Positions 46,230 through 57,870 of a DNA stretch of 64,000 bases are shown piece after piece. Where the stretch lies: contig JAJEKV010000020.1 of the NCBI GenBank assembly GCA_021234155.1, positions 7,984,563 to 8,048,562 of the forward strand, given 5' to 3'. Source of the stretch: Isoetes taiwanensis. Its lineage: Eukaryota; Streptophyta; Lycopodiopsida; Isoetales; Isoetaceae. The notes beneath the pieces were generated by a model that did no database searches, was not told the DNA's origin, and saw only the letters and a list, made by a program, of their open reading frames with translations. The translations under genes were made by a program, and so were the position numbers. Numbering within the stretch: the first letter of the stretch is position 1; each line of letters starts with the position of its first letter.

Positions 46230-47040
46230 CATAAAGGGGTAGGAACCCAATACAACAAGCCGTGGAGGCAACTGTTTTGTTCCGATACTTACCGAGCCCG
46301 CAAAACCCTTTCAACAATTCCCCGCCACAAGCAAAAGTTAATTATCCTTTCAATATCAGATTGAAAAGTTATTTATGTTACTTACGCAATCATGCCCCCG
46401 TAAGGTTCTTCGCACAACGCATTCATAGTTTCACATTTTCGTGATTGTGTTTTGACCCGTCGCGACAAAACCGGGATATCGTTGGCCAATCTGTAGCCCA
46501 CTTGCCTCGCAAGTTAAAATAGGAATGTAATGAATTGAAATTTGAAATGTCAAGTGCACACACACGTTCAATCCTTACAATTGCAATTGATGGTGAATTT
46601 GACGAGAATGGGGCTCCATGTGACACATCCATTCCAAAGATTATAGTTGGCTCCCCTCGAGACCTTTGGAAGACCACGATCGAAATTCCATCGATAACAT
46701 CAGATATATCCTCCACACTACGGTTTCGAAAGTAAGTCTTCGGGTTCAATGAACAGGGGGGAGCCATTATGGGGTACCAAGTGAGTTACCTTGGCATTAA
46801 TTTTCAAAGCCACATTCGTCAAGTAATCGATCATTTATATTACGGGAGGAACTATACACCGATTAACAACTCCAACGTCCCACGAAAAATGGGTTTGTTA
46901 AACGGCCCTCGCAAAACATCTCTCTGCATAAGTATGCATTGCATCTTCCTTCAAACTACATATAAAAGGAATCAAACCATTACACAAAGATAGAGATCAG
47001 TCTTTCCGAGGTAGAATGCATAGAATAAACTCGTGGCCCT
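46230..47040 (-). pseudogene. AGO4-clade Argonaute fragment (PIWI domain, introns kept)
   Basis: Read from 47040 down: FILCILPRK near 47037-47005, then NRCIVPP and IDYLTNVALKINAK at about 46880-46795 ending in a GTAACT donor-like site; EPTIIFGMDVSHGAP followed by SPSIAI at about 46655-46565 ending in GTAAGG; after an intron-like gap WPTISRF, then in another frame VKTQSRKCETMNALCEEPYG, then ELLKGFCGLGKYRNKT. This is the exact order of the middle/PIWI region in plant AGO4/6/9 proteins; MDVSHG (in place of ADVTHP) is the clade's version of the first catalytic Asp block, and that Asp is present. Stops and frame changes break it, and the second catalytic Asp and the His are not included. AGO4 proteins guide RNA-directed DNA methylation of transposons in the nucleus. 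Kept introns show capture at the DNA level. Confidence 0.8.
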
Positions 47041-47084
47041 TTTAGCCGAGATTTTAAAGCATTGAACATCATTGAAACTCGTGG

Positions 47085-47283
47085 AATATCGATGGGGAGG
47101 AAATCAACATGATGCTATTGGTAACAATGATACGTATAACAAGGAATCGGTGAGAATGATAGTTGGGGAATTGCATCAAATGGAAATGACAGATGGGGAG
47201 GAGGCAACTCGGGATGCCAATGATTCTTGGGGTATTGCTTCCAATGAAACTAACACATCCGGAGCGATAATAATGGAGCACTA
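47085..47283 (+). other. WG-rich coding-like stretch
   Basis: The plus strand reads EYRWGGNQHDAIGNN, then (one-base frame change) GENDSWGIASNGNDRWGGGN, then (frame returns) ANDSWGIASNETNTSG and a stop at 47283. Four WG pairs in about 65 residues, with an internal NDSWGIASN repeat, recall the WG/GW 'AGO hook' tails of plant NRPE1 and SPT5-like. The match is compositional only, and two frame changes are needed. It lies directly beside the AGO4-like fragment on the other strand. 47284-47750 has nothing else except a single TTCAACGACGTC half-site at 47657. Confidence 0.35.
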
Positions 47284-47754
47284 GTTGGCAATGATTACTT
47301 ATGTATTTTATCTATCCTTCTTTATCTATCCACTTAGATTTCTCTCCATCCTTGTTTATCTATCCACTTTAATAAACCAGACTTGTGCACCATTGAGCTT
47401 CACTTGCATACTTTCATACTAAATCAAGCTTGCCAATCACTTCAGTCATGACTGTAGCAGTGCAAACATATGGCTCACCAGGTTGCTCTTCTGCATACAA
47501 TCTACACAAGGCATGCCCAAATACACCATGCAAAGTCAGCAAGAAGAGCTTCTTTGATTTGCCATATTCTCTCGTGCATGATCACATACAACTTCATATA
47601 TGGTTGCAGCCTCTTCATAGATTACCGCTAAGGGTTTTGGACACGACTTCGTGGTTCAACGACGTCTCACCTTGAATTTCGAGTTCGAGATATTCAATTT
47701 CGTACACTCCATAATGAGTCCATATGAATGTGACCGCCACGGCAATTAATTTGT

Positions 47755-50700
47755 TGCCAGGCTCTAGAAGGGTTTACGTTTTGGGGGCCGAGTCCTGGTC
47801 TGTTGCACTTGGGACCTGGCCGAGAAGCAGCAGCCGAGAATACGGAGCAAGGGGAACTGACGGAGCGGAGTTTGGGCCTTTCCTCCTCCGATGTGGCAAG
47901 TAGAAGTCGGGGCTTTTTGATGGCAAGACATTCAGAAATTCGCAATTAATGCATTGCACGAAAATAAATTCCGGTTTTTGCCAGCCGATCCCTAATTCAT
48001 CTCCAAAGACACGGCCCAATTTTTCGAATTTTCGGAGAAGGTCTAGGTCAAAGGGTTAGATTAGAACGGTCGGGCAGCCCGCTGGTGGGCAACCGAAGCC
48101 GCACCCTTCCCCAAGTCAAACGAGGCCAGGACCTTGCAGGATCCCTCACAAGAGGGGAGAGTCCCACTCCCGTGAGGCGGGATCCAAAAGTTCCCCGAGG
48201 CAGCCCTTCCCCGGCAGCCGCTCCCCTGGGGCGCATCGCGCTAATGACCACCCTCCGGAGCCCTGGTTCCCCTATCCGGACGTTGATCCTCCGCTCGGGG
48301 CCCCTCTTCGAAGGTCCAAAAGATTCCAGATCGGTCCGGAGAAACTTGTCAAACCACGGGGCGCCCCGATGTCGGGCCTTGTAGAAACCGCGACTGCTTT
48401 TGTCGTTCGGCACCGGGATGCTCCTAATGGCAAATAGACCCCGCCAAATCGTCCGAATGGCTAAATTACCCTAGGGAGCAAGTTACACTGGCCGGTTTTG
48501 CGAAAGAAGGAAACACTCACGCCCCACGACAAGATCCCGCATGCACATCCTAGGCCAATTGACTACGAAAGTGTGATGGAAGTGAGCTACTTTGGCGCTT
48601 CTTGGAGTTCGGGTGGTCTTCTGGCCACGGAACTTGGTCCCTGTGGCAATGTCGACGCTCGAGTCCATTGGCGTAGTCGATCGCGATTCCTGAGAGGGAG
48701 GTCGCCTGGTCCGGCCCCGTGGCCTTGGGGAGAGGAAATTTGGGGCAAGCAGCCTCTCCGAGGGATTTTAGGGTCCAAGGCCTCAAGGCCAACACCCCAA
48801 CTCCACTTCAAGACACCTGCAAGGTCCCGCCGACCGACAAGGAAAGGGCCTCCCAACGTAAACCCCGTGGGGTTGCCGTGCTCTAGAAGGGTTTACGTTT
48901 TGGGGCCGAGTCCCGGTCCGCTGCACTTGGGACCTGGCCGAAGCGCAAAGTAGAGAATACGAGCAAGGGGAACCGACGGAGCGGAGTTTGGGCCTTTCCT
49001 CCTCCCGATGTGGCAAGTAGAAGTCGGGGGCGCTTTTGCGCTGGGCAAGACATTCAGAATTCGCAATTAATGCATTGCACGAAAAATAAATTCCGGGTTT
49101 TGCCAGCGGATCCCTAATTCATCTCCAAAGACACCCCAATTTTTCGAATTTTCGAAAAGGTCTAGGTCAAAGGGTTAGCATTAGAACGGTCGGGGCAGCC
49201 CGCTTGCTGGTGGCAACCGAGCCGGCACCCTTCCCCAAGTCAAACGAGGCCAGGGACCTTGCGGGGATCCCTCACAAGAGGGGAGAGTCCTGACCCCGGG
49301 AGGCGGGATCCAAAAGTTCCCGAGGCAGCCCTTCCCGCGGCCGCTCCCCCCGGGCTGCACGCTAATGACCACCCTCCCGAGCCCTTCCCCCCTATCCGAC
49401 CGCTGGATCCTCCGCTCAGGGCCCCTCTTCGAAGGTCCAAAAGATTCCAGATCGGTCCGGAGAACTTGTCAAACCGCTGGGCGCCCCGATGTCTCCGCCT
49501 TGTAGAAACCGCGACTGCTTTTGTCGTTCGCACCGGGATGCTCCGAATGGCAAATAGACCCCGCCAAATCGTCCGGAATGGCGAAATTACCCTAGGGAGC
49601 AAGTTACACGGCCGGTTTTGCGAAAAGAAGGAAACACTCACGCCCTCCACGACAAGATCCCCGCATGCACATCCTAGGCCAATTGACTACGAGTGTGATG
49701 GAAGTGAGCTACTTTGGCTTCTTGGAGTTCGGGTGGTCTTCTGGCCACGGAACTTGGTCCCCAGGGGCAATGTCGACGCTTCGAGTCCATTGGCGAGTCG
49801 ATCGCGATTCCGGAGAGCGAGGTCGCCTGGCCCCGGCCCCTGGGCCTTGGGGAGAGGAAATTTGGGGCAAGCAGCCTCCTGAGGGATTTTAGGGTCCGCG
49901 GCCAAGGCCAACACCCCAACTCCATTTCAAGACACGGGCAAGGTCCCGCCGACCGACAAGGAGAGGGCCTCCAAACGTAAACCCCCGTGGGTTGCCGTGC
50001 TCTAGAATGGTTTACGCTTTTGGGGGCCGAGTCCCGGTCTGTTGCACTTGGGACTCGGCCGGAAGCAAAGAGCCGAGAATACGGAGCAAGGGGAACCGAC
50101 GGAGCGGAGTTTGGGCCTTTCTTCCTCCCGATGTGGCAAGTAGAAGTCGGGGCTTTTGCAGCTGGCAAGACATTCAGAAATTCGCAATTAATGCATTGCA
50201 CGAAAAATAAATTCCGTTTTTGCCAGGGATCCCTAATTCATCTCCAAAGACACGCCCAATTTTCGAATTTTCTGGAGAAGGTCTAGGTCAAAGGGTTAGC
50301 ATTAGAACGGTCGGGCAGCCCGCTGCGGCAAACCGAGCCGGCACCCTTCCCCAAGTCAAACGAGGCCGACCTTGCGGGGATCCCTCACAAGAGGGGAGAG
50401 TCCTGACCCCGTGAGGCGGGATCCAAAAAGTTCCCGAGGCAGCCCCTTCCCGGCAAAAGCCCCCCGCACGCTAATGACCACCCTCCCGAGCCCTTCCCCC
50501 TATCCGACCGCTGGATCCTCCGCTCGTGAGGCCCCTCTTCGAAGGTCCAAAAGATTCCAGATCGGTCCGGAGAACTTGTCAAACCGCTGGGCGCCCCGAT
50601 GTTGGCCTTGTAGAAACCGCGACTGCTTTGTCGTTCGCACCGGGATGCTCCTAATGGCAAATAGACCCTCGCCAAATCGTCCGAATGGCGAAATTACCCT

Positions 50701-52370
50701 AGGGAGCAAGTTACACCTGGTCGGTTTTGCGAAAAGAAGGAAACACTCACGCCCTCCACGACAGTATCCCGCATGCACATCCTAGGCCAATTGACTACGA
50801 GTGTGATGGAAGTGAGCTACTTTGGCGCTTCTTGGAGTTCGGGTGGTCTTCTCGCCACGGAACTTGGTCCCTGTGGCAATGTCGACGCTCTCCGAGTCCA
50901 TTGGCGAGTCGATCAGCGATTCCCGAGAGGGAGGTCGCCCGGCCCGGCCCCTCGTGGCCTTGGGGAGAGGAAATTTGGGGCAAGCAGCCTCCCGAGGGGA
51001 TTTTAGGGTCCGCGCCTCAAGGCCAACACCCCAACTCCACTTCAAGACACGGGGCAAGAAGGTCCCTACCCCTACCGACAAGGAGAGGGCCTCCAAACGT
51101 AAACCCCGTGGGTTGCCGTGCTCTAGAAGGGTTTACGCTTTGGGGCCGAGTCCCGGTCTTCCGCCACCTTAACTTGATTCCCGTGGCAATGTCGGCATTC
51201 TCGAGTCCATTGGCAGAGCCAAATCGCTGTTCCGGTGAGGGGAGGTTGCCCGTCCTTCCCCAGGGCCTTGGGGAGAGGAAATTCGGGCAAGCAGCTTCCG
51301 GAGGGATTTTAGTGTCCGCGACTCAAGGCCAACACCCCAACTCCACTTCAAGACATGGCGCAAAGTCCCTACCGACCGACAAGGAGAGGGCCTCCAAACG
51401 TAAACCCCGTGGGTTGCCGTGCTCTAGAAGGGTTTACGCTTTGGGGCCGAGTCCCGGTCTTCGCCACGGAACTTGATCCCCGTGGCAATGTCGGCATTCT
51501 CGAGTCCATTGGCGAGCCAAATCGCGCTTCAGGTGAGGGGAGGTTGCCCGCCCTTCCCGAGGGCCTTGGGGAGAGGAAATTCGGGCAAGCAGCTTCCTGG
51601 AGGGATTTTAGTGTCCGCTCAAGGCGGCCAACACCCCAACTCCACTTCAAGACATGGCGCCAAAGTCCCTACCGAATCGACAAGGAGAGGGCCTCAAACG
51701 TAAACCCCGTGGGTTGCCGTGGCTCTAGAAGGGTTTACGCTTTGGGGGCGAGTCCCGGTCTTCCGCCCACGGAACTTGGTTTCCGAGCAATGTCAACGTT
51801 CGAGTCCATTGGCAGAGCCAAATCGTGGGTTCCTGAGAGGGAGGTTGCCCGCTCTTCCCCGTGGCCTTAGGGAGAGGAAATTTGGGGAAAGCAGCCTCCC
51901 GAGGGATTTTAGGGTCCGCTGCCTCAAGCCAACACCCCAACTCCACTTCAAGACACGCCGCTAGGTCCCGCCCGACCGACAAGGAGAGGGTTCCTCCAAA
52001 CGAAAAACCACGGAGCTGCCGTGCTCTAGAAGGGTTTACGCTTTGGGGCCGAGTCCTAGTCTCGCTGCATTTGAAACGTGGCCGAAGTCGCGGCCGAGAA
52101 CGCATAGCAAGGGGAACTGACGGAATGGAGTTTGGACCTGTCCTCCCTCCGATGTGGCAATTAGAAGTCGGGGGCGCTTTTGCAGCTGGCAACACACGAT
52201 TAAATTCGTAATTAATGCATTGCATGAAAATAAATTCTGATTTTTGCCACCGGATCCCTAATTCATCTCCAAAGACACGCCAATTTTCGGAATTTTTGGA
52301 GAAGGTCTAGGTCAAAGGGTTAGCATTAGAACCGTCGGGGCAGACCGCTATGCAGGCAACCGAGCTGATT
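47755..52370. repeat. GC-rich tandem array with 1.12-kb and 0.30-kb units
   Basis: The marker CTCTAGAAGGGTTTACG occurs at 47762, 48881, 50000, 51121, 51422, 51723 and 52024. Three periods are 1119-1121 bp and the next three are 301 bp. The short unit equals the long unit minus about 818 bp, and the break point in each long unit is bordered by GGTCT on both sides. The last copy keeps only part of the 818-bp segment. GC content is far higher than the surroundings, which creates many long but meaningless frames on both strands (up to 249 codons). No coding family was recognised. Confidence 0.92.
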
Positions 52371-52779
52371 TGGAAGATTTGGAAGATGCAAATTGACTTC
52401 AAGCCACAAAGAAACATAAATTTAGTGGTCGCTTCTATCACCAAGTTGGAGAAAAAATCCAAGCCGACCGTCCATCACAAACTTCTAAGAATGTGCATTT
52501 GAAAGATTTAGAACATGGAAGTGTCCCATTTGTAAGAGCTACAGAGAGTCCAAAACCACAAATAATCTCGGAAGTCGGTTCTACCAGTCCAAGTCAAGTC
52601 GAATGTCGCAGAAACCTCAGTTCAAATGGCAAATCGAATCAAGAAGGCGATATCCAACGTAAGAATGCAAAATATCTTCAAGAATCCTTCAGATCATGTT
52701 CATGCATATGTATCAATGCTAGATTGTACCCAAGAGAAAATATAACAATGTACAAAACATAGGTTTATTGAACAAAAGA
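52371..52779. other. No gene seen
   Basis: A plus-strand open frame at 52493-52762 has no recognised feature and lies downstream of the small minus-strand gene. Confidence 0.4.
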
Positions 52780-53315
52780 TCACTTGAACAATTCAGCATA
52801 CTCCTCCTGAGCTTGGCTTATGGTTTCTATCGTGAAGTCCTCCACTTGTCCATCCCCTTTGAACCATAGCTCCATGTCAAGTATGTCTGGCGTCAGCCAT
52901 GCATATGTCGACGCTAGTATCATGTTAATGCTGTTTTTCCTGTGGTGCTTCCAAACCCTGACCATCTTTTCAAGAAGCACCCTCATCATGCTAGGCAGCT
53001 CACTGGTTCCTAGCAATTTGGTCAGTGCCTTCTCACCAATCACATACTTCTTTAACACTTTCATCCGATGGATCGTTGTTTCATAGTCCTCATCTTCGAG
53101 TGGAGGAGGGGGTTCACGGAGGATTCCCTTCCTTCTCATGCCCTCGACGGCTCCTACACCAAGCTATAGATTAGAAAATAGATAAAATACAATAAAGTGT
53201 ATAAACTACAGAGTGTAGCCTTACTTGTGAAGACAGGTTCCATATCTCTCTGCTCTTGAATCCTCATCTCCTCCTGAATCTGGTTCAAGCGTCGAAGCAT
53301 ACCTTCCATGGCCAT
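52780..53315 (-). CDS. Small intact gene of the CACTA element, unknown function (2 exons)
   Basis: ATG at 53315 starts MAMEGMLRRLNQIQEEMRIQ; exon one ends at 53225 (GTAAGG donor) and exon two runs 53153-52780, joining in phase across an AG acceptor inside GGTGTAG. The product is 154 residues: a short N-terminal helix likely to form a coiled coil, a Pro/acidic stretch (REPPPPLEDEDYETT), then helical LLGTSELPSMMRVLLEKMVR, HHRKNSINMILASTYAWLTP and a C-terminal TIETISQAQEEYAELFK. No stop or frameshift, unlike the transposase genes nearby. The ATG 53309 in frame is an alternative start. It shares an upstream region with the plus-strand gene at 53694. I do not recognise the family. Confidence 0.6.
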
Positions 53316-53693
53316 GTATCCCAAAAGCAATAAAGAAAAAACTCACAATAACTGCAATGAAAAACTAGGATCCGAGGATCGTTCGCAATACTCAAATCAT
53401 AAAAGAAATGGGAAAAATGAAAGCCGGCCGATGACTTTAAAGAACAGAGACGTCGTTTTAAGACGTATAGACGTCGTTTAACGACGTTTAAAGGTCGTTT
53501 AACGACGTCTATAACGGCGTTCTGGCTATAACGACGTCGCACAAAATTTGTTTTGTTTTCGTGATCTTTGAGATGCCATATATATTGCCCTATTAGTCCT
53601 CCGGCTTCTCCCGCCGCCCCCCCCTCTGCTCCTCCTGCGCCCTCCAGCTTCCTCCTCCTCCTCCTTCGTCGGAGCTCCTCACCTACATCTGCC
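53316..53693. promoter_or_regulatory. Divergent promoter region with CACTA palindromic motifs
   Basis: Between the outward-facing starts at 53315 (-) and 53694 (+) lies a cluster at 53449-53540: GACGTCGTTTTAAGACG, GACGTCGTTTAACGACG, GGTCGTTTAACGACGTC and two TATAACG(A/G)CG half-sites. These are the same words as in the element's ends, so the two genes may be controlled by the element's own DNA-binding protein. The control role is inferred. Confidence 0.6.
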
Positions 53694-54272
53694 ATGGCCG
53701 CTTCTCCTGATGCATGCCCGCTTGATGCCGCACCAGAGGCCGTGCAGGCGCTGCTGGAGCACCTGAACTGCCTCCAGTCTGAGTGGCTAGAGACGAACCT
53801 AACCCAAGAAAGGCCGGAGTTCAAGCAAGCCATGACAAAGCTGCGTGATAGGGGGCAAGAAAGACCTCGCCGCAGACATCGGGAGGCCGGAACCTTCCCT
53901 CAATACAGGCTCGAGTGCCTGAAGAAATGCATGGTGAGCTCGTTGTGCTTGGCCCGTATGCTAGAGGATAGGGGCCTTTGGGAAGGGAAACATTTGCTGA
54001 AGCCCTACTTTCAAAAGTTGCACCAGACCAACCAGGGCATGCGGGAAGTGCTCGTACATGAATTCCTTGGGGAAATGGACACCACGGGGAGGGCTTGGAT
54101 TCCATGCTTCGGGAGGCTTGTTCGACGGGGTGGAGGAAATCACCGCCGAGCACCTTCGAAATCAAGAGGATCACACCGATGCTTGATATATACCACTAGA
54201 TGTGCACCGCATCCACTTTGTTTTGTGTATTTGAATTGTGTATGGGTTTTTTATATGAATTTTGTATTTTGA
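53694..54272 (+). CDS. Open reading frame of the CACTA element, unknown function
   Basis: ATG 53694 sits in a good context (GCCATGG) and opens 192 residues: MAASPDACPLDAAPEAVQAL, LEHLNCLQSEWLETNLTQER, a basic stretch RGQERPRRRHREAGTF, helical LECLKKCMVSSLCLARMLED, and LLKPYFQKLHQTNQGMREVL, then a Cys/aromatic tail (FVYLNCVWVFYMNFVF) that may be read-through into non-coding DNA. The frame continues upstream without an ATG. No family recognised; likely soluble and nuclear if real. An overlapping minus-strand frame is a weaker alternative. Confidence 0.45.
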   Translation: MAASPDACPLDAAPEAVQALLEHLNCLQSEWLETNLTQERPEFKQAMTKLRDRGQERPRRRHREAGTFPQYRLECLKKCMVSSLCLARMLEDRGLWEGKHLLKPYFQKLHQTNQGMREVLVHEFLGEMDTTGRAWIPCFGRLVRRGGGNHRRAPSKSRGSHRCLIYTTRCAPHPLCFVYLNCVWVFYMNFVF

Positions 54273-54699
54273 AGGGAATACATATATGATTTTTGTATAT
54301 GAATCTTGCATTTTGAAGGGAATCTTCACATTTTATGATTAATTAAACATAAAGCGTGTACTCAATCAGATGTAGAACTGCCGATCGGGCGCTTGCAAGC
54401 CATAGGTCTATACTAGGATGCCAATTAACTTGGCATAAATGTTTATGATAACGGATAGTTGCAATACTAATGTTGCCTAATATGGTTTGTAGTATACACA
54501 AATTCGCATGCCAAAGTATTTTCTTATTCATATGTGGGAAGAAAATATAATAATCATAATAAAGTAATGAAGGTTCAATCGATGGTAGTCTTCTATCATG
54601 ACAATAGTCTGCCCCCAACCCCCAACCTCCCTATTCGACCGCCATCTCTTCTTCACCTTCAAATATGCGGCGGAGCGAGCCTTACATGGAACTACTTAA
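54273..54699. other. No gene seen
   Basis: AT-rich spacer with a doubled segment around 54250-54320 (ATTTTGTAT..GAATCTTGCATTTTGAAGGGAA). No feature beyond that. Confidence 0.4.
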
Positions 54700-57600
54700 C
54701 CACCACCGATCTTGCAAAGGATCCGGAACGAAGGTGACCTACAAAACCTCTATTACATTAGTTCCTTTGTTAATGACATATATAAATTTTATTGCATCCA
54801 AGTAAACATACTTGTTCACATTGCTCAACCCTCACGAAAGTGTGTCTTGACCACGATACCGACGAAGTTGAATCTAGTGAATACAGGCCACTTTCGGATC
54901 TTTATGTATCGTGGCATGAGCACCAAGACACACAAGATCAAACCATTCGCATCAAACAACATTGTTTTGAATGCACTACCGACATCAACCTCCATGATAG
55001 TCTTTATAGTACCAATCCATTCCAACATTGCCTCGATTGGGTTTGGTCTCCAGACTACCACCGCAAACCGTACTAAACTTTGCTGATATACCACAATCAT
55101 AAGTGCGTTTGCCATGATCCACACTTTGTCGCCGAAAGTGAGCACCGAAAGACCATATTGATGCATATGAATTATACTACAAAGTAAAGGAACAAATGTT
55201 CAAAATAACGAACGAAACTCGTGAATTATATGCTATTAAGTTGCACTTACAAATAGTGACACGCCTTTAGCATATGCAAATTCTTCGCTAGAAACATGTT
55301 CGCCACGCTGCCTTGCCATCTCTAGTTGTTCGAAGCAGCCATTTATTGTTTATCTCACTTGGCGGGACCCTAGATGATCCGAAGTGGTTGTTTGCATTCT
55401 TTTGTCGATAGCGTCTTCTCTCCTCATCTCTCTTTATTTTTTTTTTCCTCGTATTTTTTTATCCATTTCTCCATGGGAGTGGAGTTGTAGATGAGAAACT
55501 TATTGACTTTTGCCTGTTCTTCTAGTGTGAACAATTTCTTCTTGGGTCTTCCTTCGGGAACTTCTCCAATTATAGTTGGAGTGTCTTCATCGGTCCATAA
55601 TCATGGAGCATTGGGGTGTAGATCGGCCAAGAACTCGGTGACATAGAATAATGACTCTCGTGCTAACCAACCCTCGGCCATGCAACCCTCTGGCCTTGCC
55701 TTCTGACGTACGAAGTCCTTGAGGACCTTCAGAAAGCGTTCTATAAAAAACATCCATCTAGGATTTGTTGTGCCTGCAAGCTCTACTTCGTCCACTAAAT
55801 GCACTAGTAAGTGAGTTTGTATGTCCAGAAAACTTGTTGGGAATTCTTTCTCTAGCATACAACATGCCTCAACGACCTTAGTTCGCATGTCCGCAATTTC
55901 ATTTGTCGGTATCTCCTTCCTTGTAATCCATCTAAATATCATTTAAGAAAGAAAAAGTTAAGTGAGAGTTCAAAGATCGAAAGTGTTTTCTAAATCCGCA
56001 TTTAACCTGGAAAACTCGATATAGGAGACATATTGCATGTAGTGGACCGCCGGAGAGACGACCCTCGAACAATAGGCATAACAAACCGCAACATCTTATG
56101 CCAATCATGAGATTTCAACCCAGTTAACTCCCCTTCGTTAGAGAAACAATTACGCAACGAATGCATATATCCTGTCGGAGTCTTTATTGCCTTGATCGCT
56201 TCTCGAACGGGTTTCATACATTTTCTAGGCACGATCCAATCCACTTGTGGCCTTATTCCTTCTTCGACATTTAACCATGCTTTAGATTTTGATCCAAATT
56301 CTTGTAGATCTTCTCGTCGCTGACTCCGTGTCCTTACGTCCGGTGACATGCTTCCAAATAGACGCAAACGTTTTTAAAGATGTGCATGGGATCAAGAAGA
56401 TGATGGATCTTCAATTCGTCCAATAGGGTAGAAGGAAGAAGGATGCTTTCCACTTCATTCCCTTAACCTTATTTCCTTCAAGATCCCACATGTTACCCCA
56501 ATCTCTCATTGTCAACCTTTTGGGAGGCTCTTCAGTGCAATGTTTTTCTCTTGGACCTACGTATCGAAGTCGATTTTCCATTGGCAGATATCTCTTGAAG
56601 TTTGCATAGACATTTTTGTGCAATGCCGTTGACCGTCGAGAGTTCAACTGTTCAAACCCACACAAGTGACATGCCGCATATCCGCACACTTGGAGTCCGA
56701 GAGTTCATACAAACCAGGCCAATCGCCGTTGTCCACATTAAGATTGCTCTCAAGGTAAATCTTCGCTCAAAGACGAAGTTCTCTTTGAGACATCGTGAAC
56801 TTCAATACCTTCACTCCACAATGTCAAAAGCTCATCAATAACTATTTTTTAGGATATGGATCTAGACTTTCCTACTTCTTCGGGTCCCCGAACTAATAGT
56901 ACTACCATTAAATGACTAGTCTTCATGAGTAACCACGGTGGTAAATTATAGTTGATCAACACTCACCGCCAAGTTGACCACGCCGGGGATTGACGTCCAT
57001 AAGGATTAACACCATCCGCTGCCAACCCTAATCTGGAGATTTCGTGGCTCTCTTCCAAATTCCGCCATGTTTCATCAATATGCTTCCATTGCTTGCAGTC
57101 ACTAACCACGCGAGTACATTGTCACTTTCGGCGCATTAGCGGCACACCAACCCATGAGCTTAAACTAGAGATTCACATCAAACAATAGCCTTATGCGAGG
57201 GATCAATGGAAAGTAGCGAACCACCTTCATCGGGACGGTCTTTCCCTTGGCATCCGCATTGTACCTAGAGGCACCACATTTAGGGCATGTTTACGTGTTC
57301 TTGTAGATGTCATCCGGATAATATACCATGCAATCATTTGGACAAGCGTGAATCTTATGGTAGCCTAAACCAAAGAGTCGCCAATATATTTTTATTTCAA
57401 AGCGACTTTTGGGCATAGTGTTCCCTTGTGGGAGTATTTTTTCTTTGCAATAACCTGTATAAAAAATGACCTTTACGTATACATTCAACTACAAATTCAA
57501 TAAGTCAAGTGATTGCAATTGTACTTACTCTAACAAAGCCGTAAATACCGGCATTGCTCCATTTGAATTTGGCTTGAAGGTTTAATATCAATAAAGATGT

Positions 57601-57870
57601 CGTCAATCTAGATATGCTTGCACTGATATAATGCTTTATGCGCCTCCTCCAATAAAACGTGATCTTCATGACCATCGTTAGGAGTATTTATATCGCCATC
57701 TAGGTCGTTGTCGAAGATTGGGCCAAATGCATCTAACATGTCGGGCTATGGGTTCCTCAACTTCCATGAAGTCGCCCATAGGGGCATTGTCATCATCTTC
57801 ATCATCGTATTCCTGTTCATCTTCATCATTGTACTCTTCATTATCGTTGTGCCCATGTTTGTACCATACC
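54700..57870 (-). pseudogene. CACTA tnp2-type transposase with DUF4218 and DUF4216 regions (decayed)
   Basis: Read from 57870 down: an acidic N-terminus (EEYNDEDEQEYDDEDDDNAP) and DMLDAFGPIFDNDLDGD; KFKWSNAGIYGFV; LPQGNTMPKSRFEIK and KIHACPNDCMVYY (57319-57357); TCPKCGASRYNADAKGKTVP; LGLAADGVNPYG (about 57000-57033) and LINYNLPPWLLMKTSH; YANFKRYLPMENRLRYVGP (near 56600-56560); MHSLRNCFSNEGELTGLKSH; then the DUF4218 block EFPTSFLDIQTHLLVHLVDE and KDFVRQKARPEGCMAEGWLA (55942-55601) and a DUF4216-like block around 55130-54825 (IKTIMEVDVGSAFKTMLFDA). These are the usual domains and order for the transposase that cuts and joins CACTA ends. Many stops and frame changes show it cannot be made as one protein; some gaps may be introns. 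Confidence 0.87.

Noticed and set aside
47774-52225. Many long open frames on both strands (up to 249 codons)
   Set aside because: They come from the high GC content and the repeat period. Frames do not stay in register between units and no protein family fits.
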